From Paenibacillus pabuli (GTDB lineage: Bacteria; Bacillota; Bacilli; Paenibacillales; Paenibacillaceae), in the NCBI RefSeq assembly GCF_023101145.1, contig NZ_CP073714.1:6882001-6946000 (forward strand): a stretch of DNA of 64,000 nucleotides, written 5' to 3'. Shown here in pieces: positions 35,881 to 45,595 of the stretch (within the stretch, counting starts at the first letter, position 1; the number at the start of each line of letters is the position of its first letter). Below the pieces are notes generated by a model. The model did not search any database. It had not been told where the DNA came from and saw nothing but the letters and a program-made list of their open reading frames with translations. The position numbers and the translations under genes were made by a program.

Positions 35881-35933
35881 ATCATACTATATTTTTGTAG
35901 TTAGTATCAATATTTTACTTGTAAATAATTTAC
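35881..35933 (-). promoter_or_regulatory. Promoter and candidate operator of the AloR-like gene
   Basis: Minus strand TTGATA (35905-35910), 18-base spacer, TATGAT (35881-35886). Inverted ATACTA...TAGTAT (35884-35907) overlaps it and a palindrome GTAAATAATTTAC (35921-35933) lies just upstream: plausible autoregulation or activator sites. Confidence 0.5.
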
Positions 35934-36041
35934 TTTTAATATAAAAATACTTATCTTCATTGCTCAACTGCTGTGATATGTAAAAAAAAACAAACTAGGC
36001 TAAGCTTTGTCAATGGAGCGAAATTCCACATTTAAGGAGAA

Positions 36042-36084
36042 ACCAAAAACTCCGTCCATTTTTACTTTGGACGGAGTTTTTGGT
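36042..36084. terminator. 17-bp perfect hairpin, bidirectional terminator
   Basis: ACCAAAAACTCCGTCCA (36042-36058) pairs perfectly with its complement at 36068-36084 around a 9-base loop; A5/T5 tracts on both sides act as the U-tract in either direction. Ends fni transcription on the minus strand. Confidence 0.75.
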
Positions 36085-36124
36085 GTTATTACTGACTCCT
36101 GATTATGTTAAACCTCATGAGTTA

Positions 36125-36173
36125 GAGGTGCGAATCCCCCATGGGAATCGTTTGAGCTTGGGGTTCGCACCTC
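36125..36173. repeat. Strong GC-rich inverted repeat downstream of fni
   Basis: GAGGTGCGAA-t-CCCC (36125-36139) pairs with GGGGTTCGCACCTC (36160-36173), 14 bp with one bulge. No T-run on either strand, so it is not a normal terminator; it may stabilise the fni mRNA 3' end or be a remnant repeat. Confidence 0.6.
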
Positions 36174-36189
36174 CATTTCATTTCTCCAT

Positions 36190-37257
36190 TTAACGCCGTT
36201 CCACCAGACGTGGCGTACCTCGCAAATCCTCAATCCGCCCCGCCCCAATGCCAAACATCACGATACGCAGCTCGAATTCAACCTGCTCCAGCCGTTGATC
36301 CAGTGCTTCTTCGGAAGCGACGGCAGACTCCAGCAAAGATCGCCCGAACCCGGCCAGATCCGCACCAAGAGCCAGCGCTTTGGCCGCATCGACACCGTTA
36401 TACAACCCACCGCTGCCAATCACAGCCCCTTCCGGGTTTACCGCTCGCACTTCCTGAATACACTCCGCTGTCGGAATGCCCCAGTCGGCAAAAGCTTCTG
36501 CTGCCGCACGACGTACCGGATTCGAATTCCGGAACTTCTCTACTTGCACCCAACTGGTGCCACCTGCTCCGGCTACATCGATAAAAGCCACACCTGCTTC
36601 GTACAATCGCTGCGCCGTCACTCCGTCGATCCCAAAACCCACTTCTTTCACGCCAACAGGCACGTGCAATTGATGGCACAGATCCTCGATTCGATGAAGC
36701 AACCCGCTGAAATCCGTGTTTCCTTCCGGCTGAAAAACCTCCTGCAAACTGTTCAAATGCAGCACCAGCATATCCGCGCCAGCAATCTCAACTGCCCGCT
36801 GGAAATCAGCAGTATTGAAGCCGTAATTCAGCTGCACCGCGCCGAGGTTGGCAATAACCGGGATGTCCGGTGCCCAGCGCCGCACATCGAAGGTACTCGC
36901 CAGTTCCGGCTGTTCCACGGCAGCCCGGATTGAACCTACGCCGAGCGCCCAGCCTCGGGCGTTCGCCACACGGGCCAGCCGCTCATTGATGGCGCCCGTT
37001 GTTTTGCTTCCACCCGTCATCGAACTGATGAGCAGGGGTGTACGCACCTTTTTACCAATAAACGCAGTCTCCAGACTTACCTCTTCAAAATTCAATTCAG
37101 GTAGCGGGTTATGACGAAAAGCATACCGCTCCATTCCGCTGGTTACCCCTTCTCCTGCAACATTCTCTTCAAGACAGAGGCGCACATGCTCCAGCTTCCG
37201 TTCCCCCGTAGCCACCTCGGGAAGCAGCCGTTCGCCGGCTCGCTCTTGTTCATTCAT
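36190..37257 (-). CDS. fni: Type 2 isopentenyl-diphosphate isomerase
   Basis: 355 residues. FMN- and NADPH-dependent interconversion of IPP and DMAPP, feeding isoprenoid synthesis, here plausibly the adjacent carotenoid pathway. Motifs: KLEHVRLCLEE at the N-terminus, TPLLISSMTGGSKTTGAINERLA, ANLGAVQLNYGF, HLNSLQEVFQPEGNTDF, VKEVGFGIDG, and the phosphate-binding VIGSGGLYNGVDAAKALALGADLAGFGR. AGGAGG precedes ATG 37257. Separated from the crt operon by 335 bases, so possibly its own unit. Confidence 0.95.
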   Translation of the reverse strand: MNEQERAGERLLPEVATGERKLEHVRLCLEENVAGEGVTSGMERYAFRHNPLPELNFEEVSLETAFIGKKVRTPLLISSMTGGSKTTGAINERLARVANARGWALGVGSIRAAVEQPELASTFDVRRWAPDIPVIANLGAVQLNYGFNTADFQRAVEIAGADMLVLHLNSLQEVFQPEGNTDFSGLLHRIEDLCHQLHVPVGVKEVGFGIDGVTAQRLYEAGVAFIDVAGAGGTSWVQVEKFRNSNPVRRAAAEAFADWGIPTAECIQEVRAVNPEGAVIGSGGLYNGVDAAKALALGADLAGFGRSLLESAVASEEALDQRLEQVEFELRIVMFGIGAGRIEDLRGTPRLVERR

Positions 37258-37592
37258 GATGAGTCCTCCTTATGTAAGAATAGTACTGATGGACAGGATT
37301 AGTTGCCAGTTCCGGCTAGGTTCCGTTCAGGATTTTGCCCCATACAGCAGTGAGATTCTCAGAACTATTCCTCACTTGTTATGTAACGTACAATCGGTTT
37401 GATTTGGATCTATATTATGAATGATATTCACATACAACGCGTCAACTCTACCAGTATACCGTTCCAACCCGGCAATGGAAAGGCTACCCCGAAACCCAAT
37501 CCTATCTTGAATTTCGAGGTGCAACTTCTGTTTGCTATTCACGGATTTGGAGATTGGATCTGTCATTCTGTTATACGAAATGTTTCCATATC
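37258..37592. other. Gene-free spacer between crtNb and fni
   Basis: 335 bases with no supported gene and no strong hairpin plus T-run; read-through from the crt operon into fni cannot be excluded. Confidence 0.35.
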
Positions 37593-39074
37593 TTACCTTA
37601 CGATTTCCGATGCAAGCTGCGCTCCAACAAGCTGCCCGGATAATGTCACAATCGGTGTGCCGCCGCCCGGATGCGTCGTTCCACCCACGTACCATAGCCC
37701 TTGTACATCCTTGCTTTGGTTGCCAGGACGCATGAAGGTCTGCTTCACCGAATTGGACGAGATGCCGTAGATGGACCCCCGATGTGCGAGTGTATCCCGT
37801 TCTATATGCTGGGGAGTGTACCGAATTAACACATCCGACTGCTTCAATCCCGTAATTCCCCGCTCAGCCAGCTTCTCCAGCACCAGCTCACCATAACGGT
37901 CCAGCTGCTCATCCCAATGCCATGCGTCAGACAAATATGGAGCGTTCACCAGAATGAACAGATTGCTGGCTCCCGCAGGAGCCATGCCTGCCTCGGAATA
38001 ACCCGAATAACAGATGTAGATCGTGGGATCGGCAGGCATTTTTCGGTCACGGAAAATGTGGTCGAACTCCGGCTCATAACGCTCTGGGAAAAAGACGGTA
38101 TGGTGCAGAAGGGATTCATATTGCCTCCTCACACCAGCCAATGTTACAAACCCGGAGATCGACGGCTCATACTTGCGAATTCGCTCATCACTCATCTGTT
38201 TACGATATTTTGGCGCAAGCAGCAGACGATTAACGCTCAGCACATCTCCATTGGCAATAACCTGATCCGCTTCCCGGAAGCCCTGATCCGTATCCACGCC
38301 TGCTACTTTACCATTCCTGACAACAATTTGCCGGACTTCGATGCCCGTAACGATCTGCACCCCTTTTTCCTGTGCAAGTTTTGTCATTGCTTCGATTAGT
38401 TGATAGGTTCCGCCCTTGACCCCGTAGATACCTTCTTCTGCCTCCACATGACCCATCATGGCAAAGATCGATGGCGCCTGATAGGGCGATGACCCCACAT
38501 AGGTCGCGTACCGACCAAACATGGCAAGAGTATGGGGGTGCTGGAAATACAAACGCAGCAGCTTGTCCAGCTTCACTGTAGGCCGTACGCGCAGCAGACT
38601 GCGCAGCATTCGAAGATTATATTTATCCTTGGGCGACAACAGCAGCTTTCCAAGAAAGTGATGATTGGCTTCCGCATACAGTGCAGCAGACTCATCCATA
38701 AATGCATCATAACGTGTCGCATCTTCCGGACTGTAGGCAGCTATTTGCTCCTTCATCCATCCACGATTGCCGGATAAATCGACCACTGTCCCATCTGCAA
38801 AACTATTACGTGTTCGCGGTTCCAGCTCATATAGCTGCACGTAATCCTCCATCACCACACCCGCATGATTGAAGACCGAACGGAAGCTTGCAGGCATCGT
38901 GATCGTACTTGGCCCCCGGTCAAAATGATATCCATCCCGCTCGATCTGCTGCAGCTTCCCACCGACCCGCTCCTGTCGTTCCAGAATGGTGACCCGTACG
39001 CCCTGCGAAGCTAGCCGAATGGCACATGATAGACCTCCAAATCCTGCTCCGATAATAATGACGTTACCCTTCAA
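37593..39074 (-). CDS. crtNb: CrtP/CrtNb-like diaponeurosporene/diapolycopene oxidase
   Basis: 493 residues, CrtI/CrtN superfamily. N-terminal FAD motif IIGAGFGGLSCAIRLASQG, then GGKLQQIERDGYHFDRGPSTITMP; C-terminal LWYVGGTTHPGGGTPIVTLSGQLVG. Overall pattern and its place last in the operon beside glycosyltransferase and acyltransferase genes resemble CrtP of staphyloxanthin clusters, which oxidises a terminal methyl of the C30 chain. Oxidase versus desaturase is inferred. Overlaps the GT gene by four bases (ATGA). Confidence 0.8.
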   Translation of the reverse strand: MKGNVIIIGAGFGGLSCAIRLASQGVRVTILERQERVGGKLQQIERDGYHFDRGPSTITMPASFRSVFNHAGVVMEDYVQLYELEPRTRNSFADGTVVDLSGNRGWMKEQIAAYSPEDATRYDAFMDESAALYAEANHHFLGKLLLSPKDKYNLRMLRSLLRVRPTVKLDKLLRLYFQHPHTLAMFGRYATYVGSSPYQAPSIFAMMGHVEAEEGIYGVKGGTYQLIEAMTKLAQEKGVQIVTGIEVRQIVVRNGKVAGVDTDQGFREADQVIANGDVLSVNRLLLAPKYRKQMSDERIRKYEPSISGFVTLAGVRRQYESLLHHTVFFPERYEPEFDHIFRDRKMPADPTIYICYSGYSEAGMAPAGASNLFILVNAPYLSDAWHWDEQLDRYGELVLEKLAERGITGLKQSDVLIRYTPQHIERDTLAHRGSIYGISSNSVKQTFMRPGNQSKDVQGLWYVGGTTHPGGGTPIVTLSGQLVGAQLASEIVR

Positions 39075-40219
39075 CTGTACCGCCTACCTTTCCACACATA
39101 CCCCTTACCGGAACGCCCTGCTTGCCACGAGGCTACGCCGATTGCAATAACACAGGCCATGCTGATCGGCTGCAGCAAAGCAAGCCACCAGGGCTGCCCT
39201 CCCGCATGATCCGATACCCTTTTGACTGCCATGCCGAGCACGGTTCCCACAAGACCATAGATAATGGACGTAGCATTACCCGACACCAAACCGACAATCA
39301 GACCAAGGGGAGGCACAATATACATCAGTGTATACATCAGCATCATGCCTAACAGCAGCACATCTTTGCGCCCCATGCCTTCATACATGTTTTTCTTATA
39401 CCCGTTCCACACTTCTGCACCATTCTGGTACATTCTCGTATTTGTCACGTCATGAACATCGGCCAGCATGACTGGATGCCCCGCACGTTTAACCGCCTTA
39501 GCCAGACTCATGTCATCGACCAGATCAGCCTGGATTGCAGCATGCCCGCCAGAGGCCTTATAACTGGAACGATGAATGAGCAGAAACGCCCCTGTAGCGG
39601 CTACAAACATCGGATGGGATGATCTGCGTATCATGAAAATGGGGAGATGGCTGATGATGGTGAATGCCATCATGGGCACAACGAGCTTTTCCATCCAGGT
39701 CTTCGTCACCTGATAGGGGAATCCTGTGACGAGGCCGCCACCTTGCGCGCACCCCGCAGCAATCGTTTGCCGGATGGCAGCAGGTTCCAGACGCACATCG
39801 GCATCCACGAACATGAACCATTCACCCTTGGCCTCCTGCACCAATCGGTGACAGGCATGAGATTTCCCCATCCAGCCTGCGGGCAGTTCCGCGCCATGCA
39901 GCAGACGCACACGTGGATCGCGATTGGCAATCGTCTGGATTATGGCTGCGGTCTCATCCTCGGAGCGATCATCCAGCACGAGTACTTCCATTCGAAATCC
40001 GGATGTATCGCTGGCAAGCACACTCTCCAGGCATCCCTGGATGTGCAATTTCTCGTTGCGGGCAGGAATTAGCACGGAGACCAGCATATCCCTGTCCTTC
40101 AATCCGTCTGCGTTGAATGCACGCACTTTGGGCAGACAGGAGACGTTCCATATCGCAAACGTCAACTGAACGCCCAATACACAATTCAGTAAGATCCATC
40201 CTATTTCAGATGCATTCAT
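39071..40219 (-). CDS. Family 2 glycosyltransferase of the carotenoid operon (CrtQ-like)
   Basis: 382 residues. N-terminal membrane helix, GT-A domain (VSVLIPARNEKLHIQGCLESVL, LDDRSEDETAAII, FMFVDADVRLEP with the DxD), and three or so C-terminal helices. Expected to glucosylate the hydroxy or carboxy group of the C30 carotenoid at the membrane, as CrtQ does in staphyloxanthin synthesis. ATG 40219 preferred over the GTG at 40222. Followed by crtNb with a 4-base overlap. Confidence 0.85.
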   Translation of the reverse strand: MNASEIGWILLNCVLGVQLTFAIWNVSCLPKVRAFNADGLKDRDMLVSVLIPARNEKLHIQGCLESVLASDTSGFRMEVLVLDDRSEDETAAIIQTIANRDPRVRLLHGAELPAGWMGKSHACHRLVQEAKGEWFMFVDADVRLEPAAIRQTIAAGCAQGGGLVTGFPYQVTKTWMEKLVVPMMAFTIISHLPIFMIRRSSHPMFVAATGAFLLIHRSSYKASGGHAAIQADLVDDMSLAKAVKRAGHPVMLADVHDVTNTRMYQNGAEVWNGYKKNMYEGMGRKDVLLLGMMLMYTLMYIVPPLGLIVGLVSGNATSIIYGLVGTVLGMAVKRVSDHAGGQPWWLALLQPISMACVIAIGVASWQAGRSGKGYVWKGRRYS

Positions 40220-40221
40220 CA

Positions 40222-40980
40222 CTAACGGTTCACCCGCTTTCGTGCCGCATCGTATTTTTCACTCGTAGAACGCACATGGCGGATCAGTGGAAAAGCACCC
40301 GGCAAGCTCCCCTGCCCGATGCGTACCAGCTCTGATTTGTGGTCATTCAGCTGCTGCCCAAGCACCCTGCTCAATCTGGTGGCAATCTCTTCACTCTTCC
40401 ATGTCTTCCAATCTTCGATCAGAGGTGTGCCCACCTGCATTGATACTTCCGGCAAATCATGCTGCACCATGCCATGACACAAAGTCACAGGTACAGCCAC
40501 AGCGTGTGGAGAGCGCCGTAACAACAACCCAATGCCTGAACGGAACTCGATTGGCCGGGCATCCTGATGCAGAATTTCCCCTTGGGGAAAGATCCAGACC
40601 CTTTTGCCGGAGTGAAGCAGCTCGGTCGAATATTGCAAGGAGGTTCGAATGCCGGAAGCATTCTCCTTGTTGATTGAGTACGCACCTAGTCTACGGAAAA
40701 AGGCATATCGTCGAAGCTGCTCTTCTTCCATCATCACATAATGATCGCCTCGGGAAGTCTGCTGTGATGCATGATAGAGCAGCAAACCATCCCACCAGGA
40801 ACTGTGATTCATGAAATAGATGACAGGCTGATCCGGTTCTATGGGTGAGCCAGTATGAGGGAGCAGCGGGTCCAGTGAACCTGATAGAGTAAACGAGCGA
40901 AAACGTCTCCGCAGCAAGTAATAATGATTGTATAAGGCAAAAATCCGGTTAAACGGTTTTGATTTTACGGCGCGAATCAT
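40222..40980 (-). CDS. PlsC-type acyltransferase of the carotenoid operon
   Basis: 252 residues. The HxxxxD catalytic motif is in MNHSSWWDGLLLYH and the glycerol-phosphate-type block is VWIFPQGEILHQD. In this context it probably esterifies the sugar of a glycosylated carotenoid (CrtO-like role), but a lysophosphatidate acyltransferase cannot be excluded from sequence. GGGGAG lies eight bases before ATG 40980; the start is 32 bases inside the preceding gene. Confidence 0.8.
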   Translation of the reverse strand: MIRAVKSKPFNRIFALYNHYYLLRRRFRSFTLSGSLDPLLPHTGSPIEPDQPVIYFMNHSSWWDGLLLYHASQQTSRGDHYVMMEEEQLRRYAFFRRLGAYSINKENASGIRTSLQYSTELLHSGKRVWIFPQGEILHQDARPIEFRSGIGLLLRRSPHAVAVPVTLCHGMVQHDLPEVSMQVGTPLIEDWKTWKSEEIATRLSRVLGQQLNDHKSELVRIGQGSLPGAFPLIRHVRSTSEKYDAARKRVNR

Positions 40981-41716
40981 ACAGCCAGCTCCCCTCGACA
41001 AGAAGCATTCCTGCAATAGCAATGATGAAGCTGCCCATAATTCCTTCTTTGAGAGCTAATAATCCGAACAGAAGAATAAACAGCTGATACAGCCATTTGG
41101 CACGCAGCAATGAGCTTCGATCGGAAGGCATTGCCGGAAAAAATAAAGAGAGGAACGCTCCCATGACAAACCAGCTTATGTAATTGGTCCAGGGTACACC
41201 GTAGAATCCGCCCGGGGCTTGCCATTGCCAGAACCCTCTGGCGTGCGCAACCGGATCAAGCACCAGATCGAGCACGATGGCCCAAAATCCAGTCTTGACT
41301 GCCCGGATCAGCTTGCCCGCCCAGGTAGAGCCGCCTCCGCTGAGCAGAGCCGAGTTACCCACCACTGCGATCCAGGCGAAGCCTAACGTAACGGGTACAC
41401 TGAACAGGTGAATTCCGAAGAAATCGGAATATGAATACTCGCCAAAGGGCCAGTGTGTGTGCACACCAACCCATTCCACCCCCATGCCGCCCAGCCATAT
41501 CACAGCAGAAGCCAGCCAGAGTGCGGGTTTCATCCAGATGACTGACTGGTCGGACAATCCGATTCGTCTTCGTCCTTGATAAATCAGATCCAACACATAC
41601 AGTGCATAGAAGATCAGAAACAAACCGTTGGAGAAGGACAGCACATCCGGAACACCGATGGTCAGCATCAAAGTCGCTCCAATGACATACCACGCCCAGT
41701 ACAAGCCCTGAATCAT
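40949..41716 (-). CDS. cruF: CruF-like carotenoid hydratase (DUF422)
   Basis: 255 residues with about seven membrane helices. The block MGVEWVGVHTHWPFGEYSYSDFFG and LDLVLDPVAHARGFWQW are diagnostic of CruF-type carotenoid 1',2'-hydratases. In C30 clusters of pigmented Bacillus the enzyme hydrates the psi end, creating the hydroxyl that is later glycosylated. ATG overlaps the crtM stop (ATGA). Confidence 0.85.
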   Translation of the reverse strand: MIQGLYWAWYVIGATLMLTIGVPDVLSFSNGLFLIFYALYVLDLIYQGRRRIGLSDQSVIWMKPALWLASAVIWLGGMGVEWVGVHTHWPFGEYSYSDFFGIHLFSVPVTLGFAWIAVVGNSALLSGGGSTWAGKLIRAVKTGFWAIVLDLVLDPVAHARGFWQWQAPGGFYGVPWTNYISWFVMGAFLSLFFPAMPSDRSSLLRAKWLYQLFILLFGLLALKEGIMGSFIIAIAGMLLVEGSWLYDSRRKIKTV

Positions 41717-42588
41717 CAGGATACCGCCGTGTGGGAAGCCTGGTAAGCCAGCATTGGATAACGTTTCACAATGGCACCCAGCATCTCCAGTTTCAGTTCA
41801 TCACTCACATATGCCCGCTTCGTATAAACGTCATATTCGTTGCGCTCAACTGCATGCAGAATAGTTGAATAGAAGGCAGCCGCCAGCTCTATGGCAAACG
41901 CACTTTCGGTTGGATACGTATCCAGACGGTCCATACCGATACGGAACCAGTTCAGGGCAGCTGCTTTTAAATCATGAATAATAGCCATAAACCTTTCGTC
42001 AACAACACCGTCAGCCCAATCCTGTTCTGAATATCCATGCTTCTCCATCAACTCCAGCGGAACATAGCGACGGGCTCTTGCCCGGTCTTCGCCCACATCA
42101 CGGATGATATTGACGATTTGCATACCTTTGCCCAGCGCGATCCCGTTCATCGCCACGTCTATACCGTTATCATCGCGCAATACAGGCAGCAGCATCTCGC
42201 CTACGGTTCCGGCAACCAGATAACAATAATGCTCCAATTCCTCCAGCGTTGTGTAATGTGTCACTTCAAGATCGGTTAATTGTCCGTCCATTTGGCGGAA
42301 GAAAGGCCCCTTGTCCAGATGGGGAAAGCTCGTAAACAACCATCGTAATGCCGGCCAGATAAAGTGTCCTCCCGCTTCGTCCAACCGATCGAACAAATTG
42401 CGGATCTCATGAATGGTATAGACCGACTGTTCCGGCTCATCCACACTGTCATCGATCATGCGGCAGAAGGCATAGATCACATATACTGCTTCACGGCGCG
42501 GACTGGGCAGACCTCTGAAGGCTTGATAAAAAGATGACGAGCCTTTTTGCATTAATTCCTCACACTTGTTCAAAATCGCTTCATTCAT
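41716..42588 (-). CDS. crtM: Diapophytoene (squalene/phytoene) synthase CrtM
   Basis: 290 residues. Head-to-head condensation of two farnesyl diphosphates. Both Asp-rich motifs are visible: MIDDSVDEPE (about residue 46) and IIRDVGEDRARARRYVP (about residue 165), plus GTVGEMLLPVL. C30 (CrtM) rather than C40 (CrtB) activity is inferred from the gene set. Overlaps neighbours by one to four bases on both sides. Confidence 0.9.
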   Translation of the reverse strand: MNEAILNKCEELMQKGSSSFYQAFRGLPSPRREAVYVIYAFCRMIDDSVDEPEQSVYTIHEIRNLFDRLDEAGGHFIWPALRWLFTSFPHLDKGPFFRQMDGQLTDLEVTHYTTLEELEHYCYLVAGTVGEMLLPVLRDDNGIDVAMNGIALGKGMQIVNIIRDVGEDRARARRYVPLELMEKHGYSEQDWADGVVDERFMAIIHDLKAAALNWFRIGMDRLDTYPTESAFAIELAAAFYSTILHAVERNEYDVYTKRAYVSDELKLEMLGAIVKRYPMLAYQASHTAVS

Positions 42589-44048
42589 GTTTCCATCTCC
42601 CTCATGAGTAGATTCACTGCCATCCGTGCACTTTGCATCACAATAGGAACCCCGCCGCCCGGATGTACAGACGCCCCTGCCGCATATAAGCCCCGAATCG
42701 CCGGGAACGGCTTGGGTTGTGGCCGGTATACACCGGATTGAAACAGTACGGGTGCGATGCCAAAGCTGCCGCCGCCATACAGCCCGTCACGCTCAGCGTC
42801 AGCGGGAGTACGTATTTTTTTCCACTTGATCGCTTCCCGGAGTCCTGGAAATCCACGTTGTTCCGCTTCTTCCAACACCCGTTCTGCCAGCGCCTCACTC
42901 TCTCGAGACCAGTCGACACCATCAGCATTCGGCACCGGAATGAGGAAGTACAACACACTCTGACCTGGCGGGGCTGCTGTCTTGTCCAATACAGCCGGAT
43001 TGAATACATAAAAAGAGGACTTCGCCGGAATACGGCGCTGATGAAACACTTCCCGCAAACTTCCATCGAGACTTGGGGGCAAGAAGAACTGATGCGTCGT
43101 TGCATCCTCCCAAGCTTTGTTTACGCCCGCATAGATCAATACACATCCCGACGATGGACGGTATGGCTTTCGTTTCCGGGAGGCTTCAGGCGTCTGACCG
43201 AGCAATCCCGTCAGATGGGGGAAATCGCCATTGTAGATAACTGCATCCACATTTTCTGCGCCTGCGGCGGTTTCTATACCTTTGCATATCCCATTCTCGA
43301 TATTCAGTCCTGTCACTTCCGTGTTCAATACGACGCGGCCGCCACGGGATATCAGTTCCTGTTCGAGTAAGGCGGGTAATGCAGCATAGCCACCTTTCAC
43401 CATCCAGATGCCATATTCATGTTCTGCATAAGGAAGCAGGGAGTAAATACCCGGCGTACCGAAAGGTGATCCCCCAATATAGAGACTTTGCAGCGAATAC
43501 GCATCCAGCAGCTCCTCATGCTGAAAATAATCGCCTACAGCCTTCCGTACACTTTTGTGCGCACGCAATCGGCCCATCAGGGACATCAGTGACGGAGTGA
43601 AGAAATCCCTTTTCCGAGGAAAAGCCCGCTCCAGAAACGCAGCACGTCCTGCCGGAAACAACGTGTCCATATCTTTCATGAATCTTGTAAATCCGTGGCT
43701 CTCTCCAGGAAACAGACGCTCAATCTCTTCCGCCTGCTGTTTGCGTTCCGTCATTTTGGTCATTACACGACCGCTGCTGTAATGCACTCTGTACAACGGA
43801 TCACAACGCAGCAGTTCAATCTTGGAACGGTCCACACCGGCTTCTTCCAAAATGCCAAGCAGCATTTCCGGCAGCAACACGATGGTAGGGCCTTGGTCAA
43901 TTCGGTAATCGCCTTCCTGCTCGTAACCAATACGACCACCGACTCTGGAACCCCGTTCGTATACCGTTACGTCCCATCCCTGACGATTCAGCAGCAACGC
44001 TGAAGTTAACCCACCGATGCCTGAACCTACGATGGCTGCCTGTTTCAT
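42585..44048 (-). CDS. CrtN-type carotenoid desaturase/oxidase, copy 2
   Basis: 487 residues, CrtI/CrtN family: IVGSGIGGLTSALLLNRQG, VGGRIGYEQEGDYRIDQGPTIVLLP, GIYSLLPYAEHEYGIWMVKGG, and LYAAGASVHPGGGVPIVMQSARMA. Overlaps crtM and the first crtN-like gene by four bases each. Three paralogues in one operon mean roles (diapophytoene desaturase, terminal oxidase, aldehyde oxidase) cannot be assigned by sequence alone. Confidence 0.85.
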   Translation of the reverse strand: MKQAAIVGSGIGGLTSALLLNRQGWDVTVYERGSRVGGRIGYEQEGDYRIDQGPTIVLLPEMLLGILEEAGVDRSKIELLRCDPLYRVHYSSGRVMTKMTERKQQAEEIERLFPGESHGFTRFMKDMDTLFPAGRAAFLERAFPRKRDFFTPSLMSLMGRLRAHKSVRKAVGDYFQHEELLDAYSLQSLYIGGSPFGTPGIYSLLPYAEHEYGIWMVKGGYAALPALLEQELISRGGRVVLNTEVTGLNIENGICKGIETAAGAENVDAVIYNGDFPHLTGLLGQTPEASRKRKPYRPSSGCVLIYAGVNKAWEDATTHQFFLPPSLDGSLREVFHQRRIPAKSSFYVFNPAVLDKTAAPPGQSVLYFLIPVPNADGVDWSRESEALAERVLEEAEQRGFPGLREAIKWKKIRTPADAERDGLYGGGSFGIAPVLFQSGVYRPQPKPFPAIRGLYAAGASVHPGGGVPIVMQSARMAVNLLMREMET

Positions 44049-45595
44049 GAATGACCTCCTGCTTCTGCCGTTCTTGCATAAGAAGATAGCTTCGAGCGTG
44101 TGCGTGCGTCCTCTTCCTGGATCAGTCTGACGCTGATCCGAGCCGATTCAAAGATGGTCGGCAATCCACTTCCCGGGTGGGTCCCACCACCCACCAGCCA
44201 CACCTTTTTCAACTCCTCAAACTGGTTATGCGGCCTCAAATACATCATTTGTCCGAGGTTATGAGCCATGTTGAATGTAGCTCCTTGATACACATCCAGT
44301 TCATTTTGCCAGTCCAGCGGTGTAAACATCATGAATTGTTCAATACGGCTGCGGATGTCTGACAATTCGGGGATGGATTCCATTCGTTTCATCATGGCTT
44401 CCCGCACATGCTCCCGCTCTGTCTCCCAATCAATGTCTCCGGTCAGGTTCGGCGTAGGCATGAGCACATATAAAGCAGATTTCCCTTCCGGTGCAAGTGT
44501 CGAATCGAGTCTGGATGGGTTATGAATATATAGAGATGGATCTGCAGATAACACTTTGTGCTTCGTAATCTCGTCGACGTTAAGTCGATAGTCCTCGGGA
44601 AAATAAATGGAATGATGCGGTAAATCCACTTCACCGTCCACACCCAGATACAGCATGGCTGTGGAGCAGGAGTACTTTTTACGCTTCATTTTCTCCGGTG
44701 TATATTTCTTGAGTACGCCTGGTTCAAAAAGATGGTTCACGGCATGCGCAAAGTCTGCATTAACAACGACATGATCCGCTTCGATGCGTTCACCGTTTTC
44801 AAGCAAAACACCTTCTGCTCGCCCATTGCGAACAATAACTTGTTTAACTGCACAGGATGTATGTATTCGTCCTCCGTACTCCTCGACGACATCAGCCATG
44901 GCCTGAAATACGCGATTCACTCCACCAATAGGGTGAAATAATCCATACTGGTGCTCAATAAACGACAGAATCGTAAACGTACCCGGGCAATCCCAGGCCG
45001 ACATGCCTAGGTATTTGGACTGGAACGTAAATGCCCAGCGGAGACGCTCATCTGTAAAGTAACGGGAGAGGATGCCGTAGACCGTATTGTTAATGTCCAA
45101 TTTCGGCAGAGCAGATATGGCATCTTTCTTCAAATAATCGGCCAGTTTTCCGAAGGGCCTGCGCAGCAAAGGCATGACTTTGCCAAACTTCACTTCTTCT
45201 TCCTGCATGAACCGAAGGTAATTGTCCTCGTTGCCCGGGAAAAGCTCCTTAATCTGAGCGGCTGTATCCTCACGGTTACGGGAAGGCGTAAACACCTTAT
45301 CACCAAAGTTCAGTGCATACAGCGGAGTCAGTTCTTTCATCTCCACATAGTCGGATAGCTTGCGTCCTACAACATCGAACATTTCTTCAATCAACTGGGG
45401 CATCATCAAAAATGTTGCACCCCGGTCGAATCGGTAGTCTCCCAGTTCCAGTCTGGAAGAGCGCCCTCCGATGACTGGCTGTTTCTCATATACATCTACT
45501 TCATAACCCTGACCGGACAATAACATGGCTGCTGCAAGTCCGCCCGGACCTGCGCCAATGACAGCTGCACGTTTGCATTGCTGATTCGGTATCAT
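44045..45595 (-). CDS. crtN: CrtN-type carotenoid desaturase, copy 1 (first operon gene)
   Basis: 516 residues. FAD motif VIGAGPGGLAAAMLLSGQG, IGGRSSRLELGDYRFDRGATFLMMP, FLSFIEHQYGLFHPIGGVNRV-like segment, and VWLVGGGTHPGSGLPTIFESARIS. First gene of the seven-gene operon; best candidate for 4,4'-diapophytoene desaturase. ATG 45595 has AGGTG six bases upstream; a GTG nine bases earlier overlaps that site. Operon promoter and 11-bp operator repeats lie 98-163 bases upstream. Confidence 0.87.
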   Translation of the reverse strand: MIPNQQCKRAAVIGAGPGGLAAAMLLSGQGYEVDVYEKQPVIGGRSSRLELGDYRFDRGATFLMMPQLIEEMFDVVGRKLSDYVEMKELTPLYALNFGDKVFTPSRNREDTAAQIKELFPGNEDNYLRFMQEEEVKFGKVMPLLRRPFGKLADYLKKDAISALPKLDINNTVYGILSRYFTDERLRWAFTFQSKYLGMSAWDCPGTFTILSFIEHQYGLFHPIGGVNRVFQAMADVVEEYGGRIHTSCAVKQVIVRNGRAEGVLLENGERIEADHVVVNADFAHAVNHLFEPGVLKKYTPEKMKRKKYSCSTAMLYLGVDGEVDLPHHSIYFPEDYRLNVDEITKHKVLSADPSLYIHNPSRLDSTLAPEGKSALYVLMPTPNLTGDIDWETEREHVREAMMKRMESIPELSDIRSRIEQFMMFTPLDWQNELDVYQGATFNMAHNLGQMMYLRPHNQFEELKKVWLVGGGTHPGSGLPTIFESARISVRLIQEEDARTRSKLSSYARTAEAGGHS

